Assembly: GCA_021030905.1 (NCBI GenBank)
Contig: JAGFMI010000018.1
Coordinates: 310,001-374,000 of the forward strand
Origin: Pyrenula massariospora
Lineage: Eukaryota; Ascomycota; Eurotiomycetes; Pyrenulales; Pyrenulaceae
Direction: 5' to 3'
Length of the DNA: 64,000 nucleotides
Part shown: positions 22,129 to 33,108 of the stretch, one piece after another
Layout: every line of letters begins with the position of its first letter
Numbering within the stretch: position 1 is the stretch's first letter
The notes under the pieces: model-generated
Databases searched by the model: none
Seen by the model: only the letters and a program-made list of their open reading frames with translations
Told to the model about the DNA's origin: nothing
Position numbers and translations under genes: made by a program

Positions 22129-23982
22129 GGTGGTGTAGTGCGGATGGGAATTGATGGATTGGGTGATTTATAATTTTGCGTGGCGATATGGAGCGAGAAC
22201 TGCATGTATATACTCGAGAACATCGAGGCTTCGGTTCTCACGGCAATGATATGGGCCGAGCGATGCTGAGGCAAAGCTACGTTTACGAAAACGAGAGCTT
22301 GCTGCCGCGACGTGACAAGGAAGAAAGAATAAGAAAAAGGACACAGTCGGCATCGTGTACACCGAGTAAATCCCTAATACCACATGGAAGTCTCGCGTTC
22401 GAAATTTATAATCTTTTGACATTGTTGCACACCGACGTTGTTTCTCTTGTTATTCTTTTCCATGGCTTCCTTCCTCAATTAATCTTGTTTTTTAACTAAA
22501 GTATCATTCAACATGTGTAGATCGGCTAGGTTGTTTGGGGAAATGAAATTATATGATGGATGGAAAGTATGCCATTATGAAAATGCAACAGCTCAAAGGC
22601 TGCCTGCATGACGCTGAGCCTCTTTGGGGTTTCGATGAAGTCAACTCTCACGTAGCAAATGTGTCACTGTAAGGAAATTGACTCTTTGTAGTTTTCTTGT
22701 GCAATCATGATTGAAGCTGGCATACAGATACGGGGTGATTGCTCATCGAGGTTGACTGCCTCCGGCAGATCGTATCATGGAATTATCCGCTCGCGGCTTT
22801 TCCGTCGCTGGCAATTTTCGAGGATATTATTTCATATTTTTATTTACTAAATTTGATTGTTGAAAATACATGGTCTCTTCTTCTAGCCTCGTAGAGTGTC
22901 ACATACTGACGGATCAGCATTAACATATGCTGCAAGTGTAGTCAACAGAGATGTGTCGTTCTTAGTCACACAGGTGGATTCGGCAATCCCTTCTGACTGC
23001 GGGTCAGTATTCACCATGACCGCTCTTCTTAGTGTTAGTAAGACGCTGGGGAGTTCAAGCACTGTATCAGTGTCTTCCTTTGTAAGACTTGCTGGATCAG
23101 TCACTCAGCTCAAAGTCCTCCTGGATCTAACCATTAGCAACAATAGTGCGCTTGCATTCAGTTGAGAACAGACGTGCTTCCTCAATGACGCGTATAGAAG
23201 CATTCAGCTGGGCATCATAGGGCGTGCTAACCTTCCAGTGGCGACCTCATCCTTGTATATCCGACAAGTTTTTCGTCATTCCCTACAGACACGACCACTC
23301 CAGAGACGGCGGAATCGGGATTAATTCGGCAGCCAAGTCTTGTCTGCGCCGAGCTTACCCTGTTCGCAGCCTAGGGCATGCCGCCGAGACCTCGCCTCTT
23401 CCCTCCAGGCGGTATTCCTATCAATGAATTAGTGAAGGTACCTTCATTTAAACCCGGCCCACCCAGTCTAAATTATCGCGGATAGTCAAACCTTTTAACA
23501 AATTTTCAGAGCTTTTCTGATGATCGTACACTTTTTTGGGGAATAGTAGACGAATGTGTCAGTAATCTTGAAAAGGTTCGCTCTTAACTAGAGCTAGAAG
23601 GTGAGGTAGACGAATCAGCTACAAAATCCATTGTCTAGCTACAAGAAAACCACGTCGTCGACGGCACCGGGTCTAGGCTTGTTTCGCACCCTCTGTTGGA
23701 AAATCATATGGGATTGTTGCGCGACTATTACACCATCCACAGTTCCATCTTTTTCCTTTCTGTCGAACCGCATCCCACCTTAGACTCGGGGACAAAAGTC
23801 ATAACTAATTCGATCCGAACCGGGCACCTTGTCTTTACCTTCGACATCCCTTCTACGCCCGGTAATCATATAATGTGAGCTCTAAATGCATCTTTAAGCC
23901 TAAGACGGTCAAAAAAAAGTCTCATCGAACGGCTGTCAACTTCATTAAAGAAGGCCACGAAAGAATTGGTGCGCAGAAATAT
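22129..23982. other. Intergenic, no supported gene
   Basis: About 1.9 kb of AT-rich spacer between two minus-strand genes. A minus-strand open stretch at 22883-23104 reads as a mildly protein-like Thr/Asp-rich fragment but has no start, splice context or recognisable family. I support nothing else. Confidence 0.4.
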
Positions 23983-25320
23983 TCATTTACGCGATCGGTT
24001 CCTCAGTTGCTTGACTTCATTCCTGATTTTGGCTACGTTGCACCTCGTCTCTTTGCTGTCACTCCATTTGTCCCATTTATCTGCAAGTATCTTTCCAGTT
24101 TCAGCGTGCTGCTCGACCTGCTCTTTTCTGCTTGCATCCGACCGAAGGCTTCGTGCATGCTCATAGATACGCGTCCAGACATCCCTTGCACGTCTCCACT
24201 TGCCGCTGTAATGCTGCTCCCCGGCTATGGCGCGAAGCAGAGTATCGACGTGGTGGTATTTGTGAGACGGGCAAACATTTTGCATTCTGCGCTCTTCATA
24301 CACTGCTTGTGCATTCTCCTTCGCTCGCGTGAAATTGCCGGCCATCAACTGGACGTAGGCAAGCAGTGCTCTAACAGCGGATATGGAAGGGTCCGTCTCC
24401 GCATTGGAACTTTCGAGGAGGCTCTGCAAAGTATTTCCGACTTTCTCAAAGTCTCCTGTTGCGCAGGAACACTCGGCTAATAGCCAACCTAACGATAACC
24501 TTTCGCCTTGCCGCGCCGGTGCCGGAGTGTTGAGCAAGGCAGTATGAAGCAAGCACATTGCCTCCGCATAATTACCATCTCCATGCAGGCGCTCTCCTGC
24601 CACCGTCACAGCTTCCTTGAGCCGAGGATCCAATACTCCGCTATCTTCGCAAATGATTCGGAGAATTTGCGTAACCCAATCAACTCCACGCTGCGGTTTC
24701 AGATTCTCTAGAAGATCAACGATTCCACATTGGATCTCTGTAATGCATTTTGGGGAGGCGCCATGACGTTTGGACCAGACGTGCCGTAGCTGCTTAGTCG
24801 CTGAGTCATAGTCGGGTTTCTCTGCTCTGACGCCAGCGAGGTGAAAGGCATTTAGCAATGCCCAATCGTAGTCGTCGCTTTCCTGTGGACCTAGGCAATC
24901 CAAATTGCCAGAATGATAGTACAGGTCTGCAGCCTTTTCGAGGTTGGCTGGTGAGCCTTGAAGGCGAAGGGCATTGCACAATTCAAGTTGAGTCTGACGA
25001 GTTTGTTTGAGTTTGACTTTGGCATCATTGTTAATATCTTTTTGTCGTTGGAGAACATCCTTAAATGCATTTATGGCATCTTCGTACCGCTTAAGCTTGA
25101 CAAGCATTCTTCCATCGTTGTACTTGTATTCGAGCTCCTTCCTCTCTAGCTCTGTAGATTTCTGAGTCCGTTGTCCTTTTATCAGCCATTTCACTTGCTC
25201 ATCGGCTTTTAAGGCGCTTAAAGCGTTATATTGTTCTTGAGCCGTTTCAAACTCTCCTTTTTCTTCGGACAAGGAAGCCAGCTTAAGTCTGAGCTGCTCA
25301 GTAGTCGCCTTATGGTCCAC
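23983..25320 (-). CDS. TPR-like helical repeat protein, probably 5'-truncated
   Basis: An open frame of 445 codons on the minus strand ending at 23983. It begins only at a GTG after an in-frame TAG (25330-25332); the first ATG inside is near 25107. The content is helical repeats: a coiled coil near the start (EQLRLKLASLSEEKGEFETA), then TPR-like units such as YEDAINAFKDVLQRQKD and, later, AEAMCLLHTAL and WRRARDVWTRIYEHAR. Arrays of this kind often form the C-terminal half of fungal NOD-like (STAND) receptors. Upstream of the TAG the same frame continues as coiled coil (QRILALEEANKML) for about 60 codons to a TAA, and coding-like sequence in another frame continues to about 25610. The gene therefore looks like a decayed longer protein. 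I find no NACHT or NB-ARC motif in the window, so NLR origin is a guess. Confidence 0.55.
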   Translation of the reverse strand: MDHKATTEQLRLKLASLSEEKGEFETAQEQYNALSALKADEQVKWLIKGQRTQKSTELERKELEYKYNDGRMLVKLKRYEDAINAFKDVLQRQKDINNDAKVKLKQTRQTQLELCNALRLQGSPANLEKAADLYYHSGNLDCLGPQESDDYDWALLNAFHLAGVRAEKPDYDSATKQLRHVWSKRHGASPKCITEIQCGIVDLLENLKPQRGVDWVTQILRIICEDSGVLDPRLKEAVTVAGERLHGDGNYAEAMCLLHTALLNTPAPARQGERLSLGWLLAECSCATGDFEKVGNTLQSLLESSNAETDPSISAVRALLAYVQLMAGNFTRAKENAQAVYEERRMQNVCPSHKYHHVDTLLRAIAGEQHYSGKWRRARDVWTRIYEHARSLRSDASRKEQVEQHAETGKILADKWDKWSDSKETRCNVAKIRNEVKQLRNRSRK

Positions 25321-27439
25321 ATTCTCCTGCTAAAGCATCTTATTTGCTTCCTCAAGCGCTAATATCCTTTGTTCACAATCTTGAAGTCTTGTCTCTGGGT
25401 AGAAGCCGTCGACATTGGACACATGATTATGTCCAAAGCCATCCTGTGGTTCATAATCTTCGTTTCTATGAGCTCTAGGGGCGCGATGGCGTTATCCGGG
25501 GAAAGAAGCAGGCTCTGGTATAATTATTGGATCCTGGGTACCCATGAAAATTTTGGTCCTGACCGTATCCTCTGTGCCCGTCCGGCTGTCGAGCTTGGTG
25601 TCTTGGTGGCATGATAAGATCTAGGCACTGTCTCGGAACATTCACCATATAACTTTTTAGATTGGTATCTGCAGATCAACAAGACATGGGAAGCAGGCGG
25701 AATGTATGAAAATGAAGCAGATCTTAGGATGGTCGAGTTCACAGGTAAGAAGGCTACAAAATCCGTGAATAAGAGGTGGACGGAAAAGAATGCTCCTTCG
25801 GAAACAAAACGCTCCGTATGCAGACGGAAGTCCCAGATCAGCCTGATGCTGGCAGTGCTGTACAGCTGAAAATACGAGAGTAGCATCATCCGACTATGCA
25901 AGGCTCTTGTGAGAATCCGCATGTCAATCACTTGCCGATGTATGCCTTACGAGGTTCAATCCCCTATGAACAGGTGATAAAGAGGCTCTGGATATGAGAA
26001 CAACGCAGCATTCTACGTCAGATAGACATTCTTTCCGGTCATCCAAGGCAAAGCAGGCAACGCATGATGGAATTCTGAGGAAGGCAGACAAGGCATGGAG
26101 CCTCCGCCTGTCTCGCCTGTAAATGCCAAGTGTTGAAAGTTGAGGCTTAGCTACTGCCAAATTATGAACAAGAGGCTCTCAGGCTCTCCACATGCATGTA
26201 GTCAGTGGAAGGAGCGGGAAACTGTGGATTTTAATTTCTTCAGGACGCATTAAGCTTACAAGCAGGGCGGTCTCATTTCTCAAGCTGTATCGAGGCTACA
26301 AATGTTGAATGACGTACAGGAAGTTGGGAAAACATGAAGGGTTTTCACACTGCAACATACTTACCAAAGGAGAAGAGAGACATACATCAAGAGTAAAAGA
26401 AATAGTGAGGACGGTGATGCAACCAAGGTCCTCAAGCTGCAACAAGCTTGCAAACATGAGGGATTCATCCTGAAGGCTCACTCCCTACCCTTGAATGCTG
26501 TATCCAGCACGCCTTCGGTACTACCTGCCACGTCACCATCTTGTCCTACGGTGGCTGAAGTACGCCTAAGCTATGAGTGCAATTATATTCGCCAACTCCC
26601 ACCACGCCCATATTGTCACTATCATGGCAGCCTCGATCCTCAAGTAGCAACGAGGATCCTCCATTATCGCTCGGCCTGTTGTGGCTTGTATCGTGAGTTG
26701 CGCGGCCTCGTACTGTTTTTATTGCGCACTGGTTTGTTCCCAAAACGATTGCAGTCATTGTCTGATCAGCTGATGGTCGAAAAAAAGAAAAAAACTATGA
26801 ACGTGATAAGCTTTCGCCTTGGCTAGATTCAGCGGGGTCCCAGAACGTGTCGTGAAAGGAGAGCCATTTTAGCCGAATGCCACCTGTACGAAACGAGCCT
26901 GAATATTCTTGCCGCTCGTAAATGCTATTACCATTGTAGATATATTTTGCATGTAGTATAGTGACTAGTTGAGCTACAGTCTCAGCTTTGCTAATTTATC
27001 AGATCTTCATTGGACTTATCGACAGCAACATCTCTAGGCGCAACCTGATCCAAATTGTAGTGCAGTGAGGGTCTTGGAGATGCCGAAGTCCTTTCGACGG
27101 ATAAGCGAATGCTTTTTGATATTTAAAGATGGCGGAGCACAAATGAGGAACGTTCATAGGCCATAGTTTTCATATCTACCGGAGTTAACATTTCTGACCG
27201 GCCCATGCACACCCCCCACCTTTTGCACACCTCCAAACCTAATCGACTTCAACTTTTAAAATTTTTTAGTTTTATCAATATGAAGCCGATTGATCTCGCT
27301 CTTGCTTTATTAGATTTGTAACTAATTATTAAATATAAGGCGATGCAGCCACTGAGACGCAACATCCCCATCCAAAGTCATGCAGCTTAAGCCCAGACCT
27401 TTACACTGATCACAATTAAACGAACCCTCCCCTAAGATC
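25321..27439. other. Intergenic with 5' relic of the TPR gene
   Basis: Positions 25321-25610 hold coding-like minus-strand sequence that looks like the decayed 5' part of the TPR gene. From 25620 to 27439 I see no supported gene. It contains AT-rich tracts near 26930-27000 and 27240-27330 and should hold the promoter of the plus-strand gene at 27440. Confidence 0.4.
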
Positions 27440-28207
27440 ATGGCCCCCTGTTTAACATCAGCCTCAAAACCCACCCTCATCCTCACCCCAGAACCCCTAA
27501 CACCCCATTCCTTCCACCCCTTCGGCTCCGTCATCACCTGCCCCCTCCCCCCCTCAATCACCACTTTTTCCCCCACCCCCACCCCCCCGACGTCCTCGAA
27601 CCCCACCATCTCCCCACCCCCAGTCCCCGCCAACCAATCCACCGCCCTCAAATACTCCCCCGCGGCACAAACCACGAACAACTACCCGTCCGCCGCGCCG
27701 AGCAAACACCCGGGCAACCCGCTCCAGTCCCTCTTCGCCTGCTTCCCCCGCCCTCTGCGCGGGCGCCGCTTCTTCGACGTGCGGATTCTTGAGAGGCATC
27801 CGTACACGAGCCAGACGTTTGCGCCGCTCGGCCTTTCCCCCAGCGATGCTGCGACTACTTTCTACGTGGTCATCGTAGCCCCCTCCCTCCCCCCGGGAAG
27901 CACGGCGCAGGCGCGCTCAGAATCCGGCGGAGTGGTGGAGATCTCGCAACCGCCGGATCTGGGGCGGGCGAGGGCGTTTGTGGCGGATGGAAGGAGCGCG
28001 GTGGTTTACGGGCCGGGGACGTGGCATGCGCCGATGGTGGTGGTGGGGGAGGGGAGGGTGGATTTTTTGGTGACGCAGTTTGTGAGTGGGGTGGGCGGGG
28101 AGGACTGTGAGGAGGTGGGGTTTGGGGAGGGGGTGGTTTGTGTGGAGGTTTTTGATGAGGAGGGGGAGAAGAGGGTGGGAAGGGGGAGGGGAGATGCTAG
28201 GTTGTAA
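27440..28207 (+). CDS. Ureidoglycolate lyase (allantoin catabolism)
   Basis: Single exon, 255 residues. This enzyme splits ureidoglycolate into glyoxylate and urea, the last step of allantoin breakdown and purine nitrogen use (yeast DAL3). The family signature is clear: SLFACFPRPL, FFDVRILERHPYTSQTF, APLGLSPSDAATTFYVVIVAP, LGRARAFVADG and YGPGTWHAPMVVVG, with the cupin-type metal/substrate region in the last segments. The length fits fungal members. A Pro/Thr/Ser-rich segment at residues 33-75 is probably a lineage insert. Composition is odd: the first half of the sense strand is dominated by C and the last third by G, so Pro, Val and Gly codons are extreme. No neighbour belongs to the allantoin pathway. 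Confidence 0.9.
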   Translation: MAPCLTSASKPTLILTPEPLTPHSFHPFGSVITCPLPPSITTFSPTPTPPTSSNPTISPPPVPANQSTALKYSPAAQTTNNYPSAAPSKHPGNPLQSLFACFPRPLRGRRFFDVRILERHPYTSQTFAPLGLSPSDAATTFYVVIVAPSLPPGSTAQARSESGGVVEISQPPDLGRARAFVADGRSAVVYGPGTWHAPMVVVGEGRVDFLVTQFVSGVGGEDCEEVGFGEGVVCVEVFDEEGEKRVGRGRGDARL

Positions 28208-28948
28208 ACGGTTTGGGGGGGGGTTGAAGGAGGTCTACGCGAAGAGTGTGGATGCTTGATGAATTGTTTCGGCTAAGCTCTTCTGGAAATCTTGAGGGAT
28301 ATAAGTGGGTTGATGTTGAACTGGCACAAGCTCCTACCTGGTTCCATTTGTTGCCGGTCAAAGGTAAAAGCCATCCACAACTTATCAACACTTAGAAAAT
28401 AGAGACCAGCTTCGAGTTGCCTTCTACGCGGCCAGATAAGCGTAAGGTGCCCAAGACGCATCTCTGGCGCTAGATTTCTATCTGCTAAAGAGAGCTCGAT
28501 TTTAAAATTACGATATATTTGGAACATGCTCTCCATCATCGCCTCAGTTAGATTTCAGGGTCATATCAAAACCACCACCGCTACCATTTCTAATTCTAGA
28601 ATGTACCAGGTTGATTGTTGAGCAGCAGGAATTTTGAGCATTGAGACCCTATCTGGCCAATTCTCAAGCTCCCGAGTCTCTAATCATGGACTATCCCACC
28701 TTCTGCACGCGTAAGGTAAGGTGGCTCTCCGCTGTCAGCTCACATTTCACCAGACGGTGATGATAATATCTCAGCTCGTGCCTACGAAAGATAAGATAGT
28801 GGTCCTTGCTAATGATCCTCACAGTGAAGGAAGTTGTCGTATTTATAGTATTTGCAAGCTCAATTAAATTGCGGTGGATCTCGTCCGCTTAGATATCTCA
28901 CAAGTTACGTCAAGCCTTCCCATCATCGACGGCCTCTAGCCTTCCAGA
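28208..28948. other. Intergenic with a coding-like fragment
   Basis: The spacer between convergent genes holds a minus-strand open stretch (28273-28539) with protein-like composition and no recognisable family, start or splice context. It may be a gene relic. I see nothing else. Confidence 0.35.
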
Positions 28949-30238
28949 TCAGCTTCTAATCGTAGTATGCGACGATTTGTCATCGGGGACGCGCATTGGC
29001 TTAAATTGATAATATAGATTGATACAAGCATCATGTGACGTGACAACGTACACGACGGCATTCCAAAACCCTTGAAGCGGTAACACTAGGGACGATACGT
29101 AGAGAAGCGGGAAATTGATAGAGTCGGGGTAGACCAAAGAGTACACTCGATTGACTGTCGAAGGTACCTAAAACCATTTAGCACGTGCTATGAGTAAGGT
29201 GGGGTCCGCGTACCCATGTGATCAGCAGTGACAGGAAGAACAGTGCGGCGCATTTCGTGTAGTTGAAGGCCGCCCGATTTGCTTCCATTGTCACTGTAGC
29301 TGCTGAGAAGCTGCGATCTGAGCGACGTCCGGCGTCGATTGATACTGAATAGGCATCGTAGCATTTCTGGCTTTTTGCTGCTTCTGATTGTCGCTTTGGT
29401 GTTTGCAAACTGCTTTGGCTTGAATTCATTGTAGGGGCTAAAGTGCGGGATATCTGGATGGTTGTGGTCTTTGAGGATGAACCAGAAGCGACAAAGAATG
29501 GATTTTCCATCAATGGGTGACCTCTGTCCTGGTGGAATGGAGCGAATTGTCGTAGTTGTCGTCGTTTATCGAATATTTCCTTTCCAGCCCACGCGTAGAT
29601 ACCAAATGTGACGACTATTACAAGCCATACAGGCCCGTAGAATGTCGCAACTCGCAGAATGTCCCATTTGATAGATACCCAGCACCAGAGCTGCATTGAT
29701 TAGCGCGGCCGCCGATGACGAGTATGCCACGTACCTTTGCAGAGCCATAGATCTTACCATTCTTGGCCGTATGAACGAAGAAATAGACAAAAGCGGGGAC
29801 AAAAGGCATTCCGTAGGCGAATAAAGCATATCGCCATTCAAGCGAGCGGAGCTGGTGGGCGTCGTAATGGTGAAAGAACGTAAGGTATACATTGCAAGCC
29901 ATAGCCAAGGTCCACAACGCATCCGCAGGCATGAACCTGCACCTGTCAGTAGAAGATGGTAGGAGCCAAACAAGAGCATACATTTGAATCAGAAAGCCTT
30001 GAAATTGGCAGAGAGCGCTACTGTCCCCGTAGCGTATAGCGGACGTCGAGATTAGGGTTCCCACGTTGGCCAAAACGTTGCCCCAAGATGCATAGAAGAC
30101 CAGGCGGTTAATCGGTTTATGGAACCCTTTGTCAAGCAGGAAAGTGAGGATAATGAAGGTAGCGCCAAGCAAGGATAGGACAGAGCCAATTCTCTCGGTG
30201 GTCTCGATGGCATTCACCTGCTTGGTTGAGAGTGCCAT
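28949..30238 (-). CDS. cAMP-receptor-like G-protein-coupled receptor
   Basis: Exons (minus strand) 30238-29982, 29936-29735, 29690-29214 and 29167-28949; introns of 45, 44 and 46 nt; 384 residues. Seven hydrophobic segments are visible, the first near residue 20 (VLSLLGATFIILTFLL) and the last near 350 (LVLPLQGFWNAVVYVV). Features of the Dictyostelium CAR-like class (fungal GprH group) include the NRLVFYASWGNVLANVGT stretch after TM1, an FMPADALWTLAMACNVYLTFF helix 3 and the WCWVSIKWDILRVATFYGPVW region. A long Ser/Thr/Gln-rich third cytoplasmic loop (about 220-305) is a likely phosphorylation and G-protein contact region. It would act at the plasma membrane through a heterotrimeric G protein; the ligand is unknown. 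Exon phases all agree. Confidence 0.9.
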
Positions 30239-33108
30239 GGCGAGAGGTTTGATGGATCATGAAGATTCGAGAGGTGACGCTGAGATGAGGTGAAATGAAG
30301 TGAGCGAGGGAGTTGAGAGAATTGAGTCAGAGGCCGGTGTTGCATTCACAGGAAGGCACGACGCGCGGTACAAGTGCAGTGAGTGACTGAGTGGGAAGAT
30401 TCGTATCACGACGTCCTTCCCGGCCACGCACGCGAGAGCATCGGCAATCCTGATTCAAGATTCTATGCCATGATGGTGTAGACAAAAGAGACCAGATCAC
30501 GACGACGCAATCGCCGAGCAAACACACGGTACAATCTGCGGGAAAGAGACCCCCGCTGCGAGATATAAGGAAACGAAACGCTGAAAAGCCGGCATTGTGG
30601 CGTTTCACGTCGCTCTCTTTCCTGCAGGACCGGTACCAAAAACAACGGACGCAGACGCTTACATGCTGTTTAGGGGAAGGAGAAGGATCCGAGGCCCCGT
30701 CACTGGGACGAGAAATCAGGTACGCCCGCTCAGGGGAAGTTCAGGCCGTCCATCCTCTGGCTAATAAGGTGGATCAGGTCGAGAGTCGTGATCCCGAGCC
30801 GAGGACCAAACATGCTCCCGTGTGTCTCTCACACGACTGTCTGCGGGAAAACCTGAACGTCTCCTGAGAAGTGTAACCGCGGCCATTCTGCTAGCCGACC
30901 ACTGTCCCCGCGGGTTGGCTTGAGAGGGGAACGGCAAAGCCATCGTCAACGTATTGCGGGTTCTCGGGTAAAAGCAAGACAGCGCCATGCTGTCCAATTC
31001 TGGCGTCCAAGCCGAGACGGCGGCGCAATAGGGACCTCATATGATTACGAGCCCATCGTTCTGGAATTCCAGATGGGCGGAGAGTCAGGGTATGCAACGC
31101 ATGGCGGCAGGGATTGCTCGCACCATCCGTGAATCGTGTTGGCGTTGGATTCTGCCAGCGAACAGTGCGTGCGATGAAGCTGAGGGTGGAACGCCTGATC
31201 GCAATGGCGCTAGTCCTCTTTGCCTTGTGTGGGGAGCGGAACAGATCTTTGTTTCGAATCCAATTGGATGAATCCGAATCTTTCTTTGATGCGCACAAAT
31301 GTTGTTACACCTTCCTATAGCTTGGTTCCAGCCTGGAATACCTGAGCCAGATTGCCAGCAGGACCTGTGCGCGTCCAAAGTCCGTCTTCGTCCGTGACAA
31401 CATCCATCGTCACCAACGACAAAACGCTTCTCCCAAACAAAGCCTTGTGCCCGAAGCTCCTGACTCCTGACTCGGCAGGTGATGTGCCTCACTGGCGATC
31501 ATTTGTTCGAGCCCCACAACCCCAGTGTACCCTAGTTGTAGCCCCAATCCGATAGTACTCCAGTCCTTCCGCCCTGGACTGTGGACTTCGAACTACTTCA
31601 ACACTCCAGCGGCTGTGCTGCGATTTCCCACAGCAGACTCTTTCGGGTCAAGCCTGTCAAAGTATGCTGTTCTGTGTCTCCTACGGCTCACAATAACCTG
31701 TTCACAGCAAGGAACGAATCTCAAAAGTTCCAATCAGCCAGCATTTCTACACCAGGTTGTGCTATCCCGGATTGCGACTACGGTGGGTGATACGATTCAT
31801 GAGGAACAACGTCAATGTTGTCCAACGTGATTGTCTCAAAACCCGTCTTTGCACATTGAGACGACTCCCGCCGTCGCTCGGGCTAACCTTTCCTAGACTC
31901 CCGATCTGCCCCTAATAGCCATAACCACAACCCCAACGTGACGTGATCGCTTTCGCCATGCGATGATGTGGTTAACAGGCGACCCCTTTCCTCATTCTGC
32001 TAGCAATTCTGGGGTATGGGCCATCTACGGACCAATAGCCTTTACCAGTGACTGATAATAATGAACTGACCTCGCCATGTCCCTTTATCTGCGCATGCCC
32101 ATCCTGTCAATTTTGAATATCAGATGCATAGAGGTGTGGTCGATTGTACGACCTCTCAGCTACTGCACTCGACCTGAGCCTAGGGCTCAATCTCATCCTT
32201 CGCCCTTCTCGCCGACCAATGATGGTCATAGACAAGGTACCCCGACTTGTTCAACCAAACGTGAAACGCTTGATAAGCGGTGTGCAGGGTCTTGAGAGGA
32301 CAAAGAGGCGTAGAAGTCATTCCAGCTAAAATAGTGATACTTAGTACTTACATCGCGCTGATACAATGACCATTTTAGGGCAAGCTGCTTCCCCAGAAGG
32401 ATCGCCAATCTGCGTCGATCATCATCGGTGTCAGATTCGACTTGACCCACGGACACTCAGGCACGGCACGTGCTGACACTTCAACATTGATCTTCTTTCA
32501 AGGCGCGCGCTCTGAGTCTGCGATCTTTAACAGAAACAAAGAACCCTGCCTGTGTTTGTTATGACGGTCTAGCTCATACAGCCCACTGCATTCGTGCCCG
32601 ATACAGGCTCGACAGGCTTTCTGTAGTTATCGTCTGACTTGTAGCTTCTATACTTTCCCCAGAGGAAATAAAACGGCATATTCACGTAGACTTCAGGATA
32701 TGCGCGCAGCGAGCTCCCCTCTGCTTGAACCTAGACCTTGCGAATCGATATCTAGAGAATTACAATTTGGACACGCCTTCCAAAGAACCCGTGAGAGGAG
32801 CAAGGGTGTCGCTCAAAACCCCTCTTCAATATCGCGGTAAAGTGCTGATTAGAATCCTCATTCCTCAGAAGTAAAATCAGAGATTTTTATCGCTATTTAT
32901 TTAATATAAAAAATCCAACCAAGACTCCGGACTCACGAGAGTTATACAACGATGGACGATCACTCCATATGTATGAACTTGAAACATTATCTATACCTCA
33001 CTTATAAGCTTTTGTCAGACTAGCTCTATGCTCAACCCATATTTGAGTCACCCCCTGGATGTCGGAATCACTCCTCATCATTTGAAAGTCCCCGGGAAAC
33101 CAAATCGC
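30239..33108. other. Long gene-free stretch
   Basis: About 2.9 kb between two minus-strand genes. I searched both strands and find only short random-looking open frames. 32870-32920 is strongly AT-rich. The end near 30239 should be the GPCR promoter. No repeats, tRNA genes or transposon ends are evident by eye. Confidence 0.4.

Noticed and set aside
22883-23104. Thr/Asp-rich minus-strand open stretch
   Set aside because: No start or splice site and a plus-strand frame of equal quality overlaps it.
25945-25975. A GGTTCAATCC-like tRNA B-box
   Set aside because: No A-box and no foldable cloverleaf around it.
31240-31265. A GTTTCGAATCC-like tRNA B-box
   Set aside because: No A-box at the right distance and no acceptor stem.
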